Below are positions 8,004 through 13,490 of a DNA stretch of 13,490 nucleotides, in pieces. How positions within the stretch are numbered: position 1 is the stretch's first letter; every line of letters begins with the position of its first letter. The DNA is from Kiritimatiellia bacterium (GTDB taxonomy: Bacteria; Verrucomicrobiota; Kiritimatiellia; RFP12; UBA3636): assembly GCA_017450425.1 (NCBI GenBank), contig JAFSUV010000030.1:1-13490 (forward strand), in the 5' to 3' direction. The notes beneath the pieces are model-generated. The model searched no databases. It was not told the DNA's origin and saw nothing but the letters and a program-made list of their open reading frames with translations. Position numbers and translations under genes: made by a program.

Positions 8004-8041
8004 ACGCGCCTGAGGACTGGAGAAAAAAGGTGCCGGAATTG

Positions 8042-8110
8042 CGGGATGTCGGGATATCGGAATATCGCTCCGGGATTTCGGCGGCGGCGGAGCCGCCTTG
8101 ATCGGGATGT
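8042..8110. repeat. Degenerate period-8 repeat CGGGATNT
   Basis: Three consecutive 8-mers, CGGGATGT (8042-8049), CGGGATAT (8050-8057) and CGGAATAT (8058-8065), are followed by CGGGATTT (8071-8078). After a short GC hairpin (GGCGGC 8083-8088 with GCCGCC 8092-8097, loop GGA), another CGGGATGT appears at 8103-8110. The units contain GATATC-type palindromes, so the array can fold on either strand. Confidence 0.55.
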
Positions 8111-8165
8111 CGCGAGGAGATGGTCATGAACTCTGCCCCTCCGTCTCCCTTGCGCCTCTGTGTGA

Positions 8166-8192
8166 TGAAATGAAACCACGGTTGAAATGAAA
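8166..8192 (+). repeat. Direct 10-mer repeat TGAAATGAAA
   Basis: TGAAATGAAA occurs at 8166-8175 and 8183-8192, an offset of 17 bp, in a patch clearly richer in A and T than its surroundings. It directly follows a CCTCTGTGTGA motif (8154-8165 region). No gene or promoter role is evident. Confidence 0.4.
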
Positions 8193-8290
8193 AGACCGGC
8201 GAAAAGCCCGTCATGACGCTTTTGCGGCGGCAGGGAAGCGGCATGAAAATGGGGGATGGGTCCGACGCATTGGAAGGCGGGTCGAGGATG

Positions 8291-8319
8291 TTGTCCAAAA
8301 GCCGGAAGCGTGGTAACAT
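8291..8319 (+). promoter_or_regulatory. Promoter of the tRNA-Ser gene
   Basis: TTGTCC (8291-8296), 17 bp and TAACAT (8314-8319) form a sigma70-type promoter. The predicted start near 8326 lies about 18 nt before the mature tRNA 5' end, a normal distance for a short precursor trimmed by RNase P. Confidence 0.6.
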
Positions 8320-8343
8320 TGCCGGCGTTTCGGCACAACGCCC

Positions 8344-8431
<88 letters not shown>

Positions 8432-8434
8432 GTT

Positions 8435-8483
8435 TGCGGCACCGGCGCCGCACGGGCGCCGGGTTGCCGCATGCAATGTTTTT
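8435..8483 (+). terminator. Intrinsic terminator after tRNA-Ser, abutting the helicase start
   Basis: TGCGGCA (8435-8441) pairs with TGCCGCA (8465-8471), and the inner CCGGCGCC (8442-8449) pairs with GGCGCCGG (8455-8462), around a 5-nt loop. This gives a 15-bp stem with a 2-nt bulge (GT, 8463-8464). A run of five T follows at 8479-8483 after a 7-nt spacer. The gap between stem and T-run makes it slightly unusual. It ends six bases before the GTG of the helicase gene. Confidence 0.75.
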
Positions 8484-8489
8484 GGTACC

Positions 8490-10550
8490 GTGGCGGACTA
8501 CATCTCCCTCCTGAACCCCGAACAGTACGAGGCGGCCACCGCCCCGGACGGCCCGCTGCTCATACTCGCCGCCGCAGGGACCGGCAAGACGCGCACTCTG
8601 GTGTGCCGGGTCGTGCACCTGCTGGAAAAGGGCGTCCCGCCGGAGCGCATCCTTCTGCTGACGTTCACGAACCGCGCCGCCCGCGAAATGCTCGACAGGG
8701 CGGGGGCGGCCACGCGCGGACTCGCCGGAGGGCTTTGGGGCGGCACGTTCCACTCCGTCGCGAACCGGATGCTGCGCCGCCACGCGGCAAGTCTCGGTTT
8801 CCCGCCGGATTTCACGATACTCGACGCCGACGACCAGCGTTCCCTCATGGGGCGCGTCATCAAGGACCTTGGCTACAAGCCGAAGGAATTCGCGAAGCGC
8901 GAAGTTGTGCTGTCGCTGCTTTCCGGCGCGGTGAACCGCGGCGTCGCGGTGGAAGACTGGGTTGAAAAGCGCGCGTTGTCGCTCGACGTGCCGCCGGAGC
9001 AGATCATCGAGGCGGTCGATCGCTACCGCAAGGCGAAAGTCGAGCTGCAGGCCATGGACTTCGACGACCTGCTTGTGAACGGGCTGCTCCTCCTGCGCGA
9101 AAACGAGGCGGCGCGGAGGGACTACCAGGCGCGGTTCCTCCATGTTCTCGTGGACGAGTATCAGGACACCAACGCGCTGCAGGCGGAATTTGTCGATGTC
9201 ATCGGCGCCGTCCACGGCAATGTTTCGGTCGTTGGCGACGACTTCCAGTGCATCTACTCGTGGCGCGGATCTGAATACCGCAACATAATGGAGTTTCCTG
9301 AGCGCCACCCCGGCACGCGCATAGTGAAGCTGGAGCGCAACTACCGCTCCAAGGCTCCGATCCTCGATCTCGCCAACGCCAGCATCGCCCACAATGTCGA
9401 TCAATTCCCCAAGGTTCTTCGCGCCACGCGCGAAGGCGCGGCGGCGCTGCCGAAAGTGGTGGAGGTGCTCGACGGCAAGGACCAGGCCGCGTATGTCGTC
9501 GAGGCGATACGCGAAAATCTGGACGCCGGGTACCGGCCCGAAGACATCGCGGTGCTCTACCGGGCGCACTTCAACGCGGTCGATTTGCAGCTCGCGCTTG
9601 CGCGTTCGGGCATCGAATACGCGATAACGTCCGGCACCGGGTTCTACGAGCTTGCGCATGTAAAGGACGTGGTGGCGCTGCTGCGCGTCGCGGAAGCGAT
9701 GCAGGATCCGATATCGCTGACGCGGCTTTTGATGCTGCTGCCCGGCGTCGGGGCGGCTACGGCCGACAAGATCGTGAAAAAGCTCGGCGGCGGTCTCGAT
9801 CCCGCGAACGAAGCCGCGGGCGCGGCCGTCGCCGCCGGCCTTCCGGCGCGGGCGAAGGGGGCGTGGTCCTCTCTCTTCGGCGAAATGGCGCACTACCCCT
9901 CGCGCGCGTTCCCCGAACGGGTGAAATGCCTGGTCGAGCGTTTCCTCGACGCCTTCTACCGCGACCGTCTCCGCAAGGATTTCGACAATGCGGACGATCG
10001 CGAAAACGACATTCGCGAGCTTTTGGCCGACATTGCCGGGCACGACGGGGTGCGTTCCTTTTTGTCCGACGTGGCGCTCCTTACAAATCTCGACCGCCGG
10101 GCCGCAAACAGCGGGCAGGCCGGTGGCAGGGTGCTCCTTTCGACCGTGCACCAGGCGAAAGGTCTCGAATGGCCGGTCGTCATCGTGCTTTGGCTCGCGG
10201 AGGGCGTGTTCCCGTCGGCTCGCGCGCTGGAAGACCAGGGCGGCGACGAAGAGGAAAGGCGCCTTTTCTACGTGGCGGTGACGCGCGCCCGCGACCGGCT
10301 CTGGCTCATGCAGCCGTCGCTCAGGACTTCGCCGGACGGCGGGCGTTTCTACGCTGAGAAATCGCGCTTTCTGCGCGAATTGCCGCCGGCGCTCTACGAG
10401 AAGGAGAGCAGCGGCGCTTCGGGCGGCGACGCCTGGGGCGGCTCGCGGGCCGGCGCTTGGCGCGGTTCGTGGGGCGGCCTCTCGCGCGACTTCGGGCAAA
10501 GGCGCGATTCCTTGCGCGTGGGCGGCGTGAAACTGGAGTTGCCGTTTTAG
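8490..10550 (+). CDS. UvrD/PcrA-type superfamily 1A DNA helicase
   Basis: The 686-residue ATP-dependent 3'-5' helicase likely acts in DNA repair or replication restart. All SF1A motifs are present: I, AAAGTGKT with K33; Ia, LLLTFTNRAAREML (from 55); Ib, GTFHSVANRML (from 85); II, VDEYQD with D222 and E223; III, GDDFQCIYSWRG; IV, LERNYRS; V, TVHQAKGLEW; VI, YVAVTRARDRL with R599. Motif III has F and C where GDDDQSIY is usual in PcrA and UvrD. The last 45 or so residues are Gly/Ser/Arg/Trp-rich and end KLELPF, in place of a clear PcrA C-terminal Tudor-like domain. GTG at 8490 is the only sensible start: the nearby ATGs (8471, 8476) are out of frame, and the N-terminus ADYISLLNPEQYEA is family-typical. 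No Shine-Dalgarno is present, since that position holds the tRNA terminator's T-run. Rep, UvrD and PcrA cannot be separated from sequence alone. Confidence 0.9.
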   Translation: MADYISLLNPEQYEAATAPDGPLLILAAAGTGKTRTLVCRVVHLLEKGVPPERILLLTFTNRAAREMLDRAGAATRGLAGGLWGGTFHSVANRMLRRHAASLGFPPDFTILDADDQRSLMGRVIKDLGYKPKEFAKREVVLSLLSGAVNRGVAVEDWVEKRALSLDVPPEQIIEAVDRYRKAKVELQAMDFDDLLVNGLLLLRENEAARRDYQARFLHVLVDEYQDTNALQAEFVDVIGAVHGNVSVVGDDFQCIYSWRGSEYRNIMEFPERHPGTRIVKLERNYRSKAPILDLANASIAHNVDQFPKVLRATREGAAALPKVVEVLDGKDQAAYVVEAIRENLDAGYRPEDIAVLYRAHFNAVDLQLALARSGIEYAITSGTGFYELAHVKDVVALLRVAEAMQDPISLTRLLMLLPGVGAATADKIVKKLGGGLDPANEAAGAAVAAGLPARAKGAWSSLFGEMAHYPSRAFPERVKCLVERFLDAFYRDRLRKDFDNADDRENDIRELLADIAGHDGVRSFLSDVALLTNLDRRAANSGQAGGRVLLSTVHQAKGLEWPVVIVLWLAEGVFPSARALEDQGGDEEERRLFYVAVTRARDRLWLMQPSLRTSPDGGRFYAEKSRFLRELPPALYEKESSGASGGDAWGGSRAGAWRGSWGGLSRDFGQRRDSLRVGGVKLELPF

Positions 10551-10583
10551 CACCCAGTCCCGCAGGGCGGAGATGCGGCGGCG

Positions 10584-11819
10584 TCAATCGACCTGGCAGA
10601 GAAGCCCCTTGAGGTAGAGCCCTTCCGGGCAGGTAAGCGAAACCGGGTGGTCGGGCGGCTGGTTGAAGCGGTCGATGACGCGCGCCGTCCGGCCGGCCTC
10701 CACGGACGCTTCCCCCACGACCGTGGCGAAAAGCGCGGGATCGACCGCGCCGGAGCAGGAAAACGTCGCCAGCAGGCCCCCCGGACGCAAAAGCTTGAAA
10801 GCCAGCCGGTTCAAGTCCTTGTATGCGCGGCACGCCTTTTCGACCTTGACCTTGGCGTCGGCAAGCTTCGGCGGGTCGAGAACAACGAGGTCGAACGATC
10901 TGCGCGAATCCCGGAAGCGCCGCAGGGTGTCGAACGCATCGCCTTCGATGCATTCCACATCGCCGCATGTGCGGCCGGGCTCGAGTCCGTTGCGCTCCAA
11001 ATTGGCGCGGAACGCCTCGAGGGCGCAGCTGGAGGCGTCGAGCGCCGTGACCGACGCCGCACCTGCCTTGAGACACGCGAGCGCAAAGCCTCCGTCGTAG
11101 CAGAACGCATCCAGGACGTCTAGCGACTTGGCGAACGAACCCACGCGCGCGTGGTTGCCCGCCTGGTCGAGGTACGATCCCGTTTTCTGGCCGGTGCCGA
11201 GATTGACGGCGGAAACTATGCCATTTAGATTCACCAGCACGGTGTCCGGCCGGTCGCCGCCGCACCCCGGGCGCTCGGCCAAAAGGCCGCAGCGGTCGGG
11301 GAGTCCTTCGCGGGCGCGGGCCTTCCCTTCGGAGCGCTCCCACACGACCGAAACGTCCGGCATCAAGTCCAGCAGCGCCGTCGCGATGTCGGTGCGCCGC
11401 CGCTCGAACCCGCACGAGAGGATTTGCGCGCAGAGAGTGCCGGCGTAGCGGTCGATCACGAGCCCCGGCATCCCATCCGCCTCGCCATGCACGACGCGCA
11501 CGGCGTTGTGCGACGCCCGGTTCCAGACTGTAGCGCGCCGCGCCCACGCGCCGCCGATTTTCGCCGCGATCCAATCGAACGATCCGACACGGCTTTCACC
11601 GGGGTCGAACGACAAGATTCGCGCCCGGATTTGCGACGATGGAGACCAAAACGCCAGCGCCAGACGCTCGCCGGACGCGGAAACGACGCACACGAGGTCG
11701 CCGGGCGAAGCGCCCTGCGGCTCGTTCGCCACGGCGCCGGAAAAAATCCACGGGTGGCGCCGCGCCACCGACCCCTCCCGGCCGGGTTTGAGGCGCAGCG
11801 TCGGCAAATCGTCGTTCAT
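10584..11819 (-). CDS. rlmI: RlmI-type 23S rRNA (cytosine-5) methyltransferase
   Basis: The 411-residue protein matches RlmI, which methylates C5 of a cytosine in 23S rRNA (C1962 in Escherichia coli) using S-adenosylmethionine. An N-terminal PUA-like domain (about 1-75) carries the usual RHPWIFSGAV (21-30). GQKTGSYLDQAGN (210-222) is a family signature. The Rossmann methyltransferase part has motif I DVLDAFCYDGGFA (234-246), an acidic SAM ligand in ALDASS (259-264), DPPK (315-318) and FSCSG (353-357), where the Cys is the expected catalytic residue. The ATG at 11819 was chosen because similarity starts there; a longer frame from 12083 runs antiparallel to nothing useful and overlaps the peptidase gene. 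It begins two bases after the TAG of the M42 peptidase gene, so the two are almost certainly one transcription unit. No Shine-Dalgarno is seen, and translation may be coupled. Confidence 0.9.
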   Translation of the reverse strand: MNDDLPTLRLKPGREGSVARRHPWIFSGAVANEPQGASPGDLVCVVSASGERLALAFWSPSSQIRARILSFDPGESRVGSFDWIAAKIGGAWARRATVWNRASHNAVRVVHGEADGMPGLVIDRYAGTLCAQILSCGFERRRTDIATALLDLMPDVSVVWERSEGKARAREGLPDRCGLLAERPGCGGDRPDTVLVNLNGIVSAVNLGTGQKTGSYLDQAGNHARVGSFAKSLDVLDAFCYDGGFALACLKAGAASVTALDASSCALEAFRANLERNGLEPGRTCGDVECIEGDAFDTLRRFRDSRRSFDLVVLDPPKLADAKVKVEKACRAYKDLNRLAFKLLRPGGLLATFSCSGAVDPALFATVVGEASVEAGRTARVIDRFNQPPDHPVSLTCPEGLYLKGLLCQVD

Positions 11820-11821
11820 CG

Positions 11822-12889
11822 CTAGAGCCGGAATCCGAACTGCGGCACAGGCGGCAGGGCGGCCACCGTCGCGGCGATGAGGCGCGATGTGTCTTCGACG
11901 TCCTTCAGGTCGATCGTTTCCACCGCCGAGTGCATGTAGCGCAGCGGGATGCTGATTTGCACGACCGGTACGCCGCAACGGGTGTGGCGCATCACGAAAG
12001 CGTCCGTTCCGTTGCCCCGGGCGCGCGGCTGAAGCTGCAGCGGGATGCCTTCGCGCTTCGCGGTGTCGCGCACGAAAGCGCAAAACGCCGGATCGTAGTT
12101 GGGCCCCACGCCGAGCACCGGCCCGCCGCCGAGTTTGATTTCGCCGACAGACTTCGGATCGCTCTTCGGGTCGTCGGACGCAAAAGTCACGTCCACGCTG
12201 ATGCCGAGCGCGGGGTCGATGCCGTACGCGGCGACTTTCGATCCGAGCAGTCCGAGCTCCTCCTGCGTGGCGCTTACGAAATGCGCGGCCACGGCGATGT
12301 CGCGCCCGCCGAGCAGGCGCAGGGCGTCCATGATCGCCACCACGCCGCAGCGGTCGTCGAACGCCCTGGCGCTTGCGCGCGTGCCGAGAAGCTGGCGCAT
12401 GCCGGAATCGACGACGCCGAAAGTCCCCGCCGGTGCCGCCTCTTCCGCTTCGGCCTTGTCACTTGCGCCGATGTCGATCCACAGCTCCTGCAACTCCCCG
12501 ACTCCCGCTTCGCGCTCCTTTTGCGACATCAGGTGTATGGCCTTGCGCCCGATGACGCCGTTGACCGGACCGCCGGGACCGTCGAGCACCACGCGCTCGC
12601 CCGGAAGGAGCTGCTTGTTCACGCCGCCGACGAGCGAAAAGTAGAGGAAGCCGTCTTTGTCGATGTACTGGACGATGAGTCCGTTTTCGTCGCAGTGGGC
12701 GTCGATCATGATCCGCGCCGCGGCGCCGGGGTTCTTTACGACGTGAAGGTTGCCCATGGCGTCGAGGCGCACGTCGTCCGCGAACGGACGGACGAAATCC
12801 GCCACGATTTTCTGTCCGGGCGTTTCGCGGCCGGAAGGCGTGTGGGCGGTGCAGAGGGCTGAAATGAATTCAAAGGTCGTTTTTTCCAT
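11822..12889 (-). CDS. M42-family metallopeptidase (FrvX/glutamyl or TET aminopeptidase-like)
   Basis: The 355-residue cytoplasmic protein has the full two-metal M42 aminopeptidase or cellulase-M signature. Candidate ligands and catalytic residues are H65 in DAHCDENG, the bridging D178 in AFDDRCG, the catalytic base and ligand pair E210-E211 in ATQEELGLLGS, D233 in SVDVTFA, and H320 in RYMHSAVE. GNGTDAF (292-298) is another family landmark. The inserted PDZ-like domain typical of M42 fits about residues 70-165. These enzymes remove N-terminal residues from short peptides, often as dodecamers; specificity cannot be read here. The start at 12889 (MEKTTFEF) is preceded by GGAACCAAGCA, giving only a weak Shine-Dalgarno. 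The longer frame to 13345 overlaps the upstream gene and was refused. It precedes rlmI by two bases and follows the small membrane-protein gene by 64 bp. Confidence 0.9.
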   Translation of the reverse strand: MEKTTFEFISALCTAHTPSGRETPGQKIVADFVRPFADDVRLDAMGNLHVVKNPGAAARIMIDAHCDENGLIVQYIDKDGFLYFSLVGGVNKQLLPGERVVLDGPGGPVNGVIGRKAIHLMSQKEREAGVGELQELWIDIGASDKAEAEEAAPAGTFGVVDSGMRQLLGTRASARAFDDRCGVVAIMDALRLLGGRDIAVAAHFVSATQEELGLLGSKVAAYGIDPALGISVDVTFASDDPKSDPKSVGEIKLGGGPVLGVGPNYDPAFCAFVRDTAKREGIPLQLQPRARGNGTDAFVMRHTRCGVPVVQISIPLRYMHSAVETIDLKDVEDTSRLIAATVAALPPVPQFGFRL

Positions 12890-12912
12890 TGCTTGGTTCC
12901 GATTTTGTCCGA

Positions 12913-12934
12913 TTGTCGTGAAATTGTCGTGAAA
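12913..12934 (-). repeat. Tandem 11-bp repeat upstream of the M42 peptidase
   Basis: TTGTCGTGAAA is repeated head to tail at 12913-12923 and 12924-12934 (plus-strand reading), about one helical turn per unit. A related pair, CCGATTTTGT then CCGATTGTCG, lies just next to it, nearer the gene. The repeats fill the 64-bp gap before the M42 start. I see no clear promoter there, so an operator or mRNA-level role is only inference. Confidence 0.45.
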
Positions 12935-12953
12935 ATGCGGGCGCGTCTTTCGA

Positions 12954-13415
12954 TCACTCCGATCCCTCGATTCCGGCCAGCGAAATCTCGCATCGCACGG
13001 ATGCGCCCGGAAGGGCATCCAGCCGGATCGCCACGGGCCTGAAGCCGGCTTTGCGCGCCCCATCGACCGCGTTTTCGAGCGCGTCAAGGGAAACGCGGTC
13101 GAACGAGAACCCGGTTTCGGCGAGATATCCGCCGGCGGCTGCGGCGAAGTTCCGCCTCTCGTGCACTTTGCGGCATCCGGGCGCCGAAAAAAGCGCGGGG
13201 AGGCGACCGGACACGCGCGGAAACGAAAGTGCGGCGTCGCGCCACGCTTCGTCGCGCGCGATGGCCGGCGAGAGGAGCGCCGCCTCCTGCCTGCGTGTCG
13301 CATCCAACGCGATTTGCGCCTCGATGCGACGCAAGTGCGCCCCAAAGCCGCAGAGCAGCGCCACTGCGGCGAAAACCGCGCACACGAGCGAAAAGAGACT
13401 CGCGAAACTCTTCAT
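12954..13415 (-). CDS. Small single-pass membrane protein, possibly GspM/PilO-like
   Basis: I do not firmly recognise this 153-residue protein. Residues 1-3 are short and basic, and 4-26 form one hydrophobic helix with no clear cleavage site, so it is probably an inner-membrane anchor. A helical, Arg/Glu/Ala-rich segment (about 27-60) follows. The C-terminal part (about 103-148) predicts as strand-helix-strand-strand (FSFDRVSLD, ENAVDGARKAG, VAIRLDAL, VRCEISLAG). This topology and length resemble GspM or PilO, assembly-platform proteins of type II secretion and type IV pili, but the match is one of shape only. The start is well supported: AGGAGG lies at 13423-13428, seven bases before ATG, and the start overlaps the upstream stop as ATGA, so translation is coupled to the partial gene at the right edge. 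Confidence 0.6.
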   Translation of the reverse strand: MKSFASLFSLVCAVFAAVALLCGFGAHLRRIEAQIALDATRRQEAALLSPAIARDEAWRDAALSFPRVSGRLPALFSAPGCRKVHERRNFAAAAGGYLAETGFSFDRVSLDALENAVDGARKAGFRPVAIRLDALPGASVRCEISLAGIEGSE

Positions 13416-13490
13416 TCGAGGGCCTCCTTTTCGCGGTCTTCCCCGGCCGGCTGCACGAAAAACGACGCCCTGCCGCTCTTTTCCGCGATA
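13412..13490 (-). CDS. C-terminal end of an unidentified upstream gene (partial)
   Basis: The last 25 codons of a gene entering from the right edge read IAEKSGRASFFVQPAG, then an acidic and basic tail EDREKEALE and TGA (13412-13414). Its stop overlaps the ATG of the small membrane-protein gene by four bases (ATGA), and the Shine-Dalgarno of that gene lies within this coding sequence. This is strong positional evidence that the frame is real. The fragment is too short to assign; if its partner is GspM-like, a GspL-like or PilN-like protein would be expected here. Confidence 0.55.
   Translation of the reverse strand, partial: IAEKSGRASFFVQPAGEDREKEALE
13423..13428 (-). promoter_or_regulatory. 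Strong Shine-Dalgarno of the small membrane-protein gene
   Basis: AGGAGG, seven bases before the ATG at 13413-13415, is the only strong Shine-Dalgarno in the window. It fixes the start of this gene and contrasts with the other genes, which have weak or no ribosome binding sites. Confidence 0.75.

Larger units (their letters stand above)
7862..8290. other. Gene-free stretch with repeats and hairpins
   Basis: No credible gene lies between the isomerase promoter and the tRNA promoter. The open frames here on both strands lack codon structure or recognisable family motifs. The stretch holds stacked hairpins (7951-8003), a period-8 repeat (8042-8078, with an isolated copy at 8103-8110), a short GC hairpin (8083-8097), an AT-richer patch with a duplicated 10-mer (8166-8192), and a 10-bp palindrome CGTCATGACG (8209-8218). 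It looks like an accumulation of dispersed intergenic repeats. Confidence 0.55.

Noticed and set aside
8042..8110. CRISPR array
   Set aside because: The repeat unit is only 8 bp with almost no spacers, and no cas gene is present in the window.
10551..10583. Terminator between the convergent helicase and rlmI genes
   Set aside because: Only a 4-bp inverted repeat and no T-run on either strand.
11930..12862. Plus-strand 310-codon frame opposite the M42 peptidase
   Set aside because: Codon-aligned shadow of the peptidase with no recognisable domain.
12890..13345. N-terminal extension of the M42 peptidase
   Set aside because: The extra residues are Arg/Ser/Pro-rich and overlap a better-supported gene in another frame with its own Shine-Dalgarno; M42 homology begins at MEKTTFEF.

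Overview
This is a GC-rich bacterial chromosomal window holding ordinary housekeeping and carbohydrate genes plus one short intergenic stretch rich in small repeats. I see no phage, transposase, CRISPR array or defence cassette. The gene mix suggests a PVC-superphylum bacterium, possibly Kiritimatiellota or Lentisphaerae-like: a secreted protein of the LA_2272 surface-repeat type, a two-catalytic-domain glycogen debranching enzyme, a UAP1-like UDP-sugar pyrophosphorylase, and mostly Shine-Dalgarno-free starts. That placement is an inference from gene content, not a measured phylogeny.

Layout from left to right. A minus-strand gene for a secreted LA_2272-like repeat protein (58-843) may be followed by the first codons of a coupled gene running off the left edge. 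Divergent from it is a 1433-residue enzyme (1029-5330, plus) joining a GH13 alpha-amylase-type domain to a GH133 amylo-1,6-glucosidase domain. Both genes have recognisable sigma70-type promoters, and the debranching-enzyme promoter carries a 20-bp-offset direct repeat. Converging on it from the right is a probable two-gene minus-strand unit: a sugar phosphate isomerase/epimerase-like TIM barrel (6831-7754) followed by a UDP-sugar pyrophosphorylase (5370-6776).

A gene-poor stretch (about 7862-8290) holds stacked hairpins, a period-8 repeat and an AT-richer patch. It leads into a tRNA-Ser(UGA) gene (8344-8431) with its own promoter. A strong intrinsic terminator follows the tRNA and ends only six bases before the GTG start of a UvrD/PcrA-type helicase (8490-10550).

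The right part is transcribed leftward: the C-terminal end of an unidentified gene, a small single-pass membrane protein coupled to it by an ATGA overlap and a good Shine-Dalgarno (12954-13415), an M42-family metallopeptidase (11822-12889), and an RlmI-type 23S rRNA methyltransferase two bases after it (10584-11819).

The debranching enzyme would release glucose and shortened glucans from branched alpha-glucan, and the pyrophosphorylase would make a UDP-sugar from a sugar 1-phosphate. They are neighbours but not co-transcribed. The points most worth a second look are the terminator against the helicase start, the fused debranching enzyme with its promoter repeat, and the intergenic repeat cluster.
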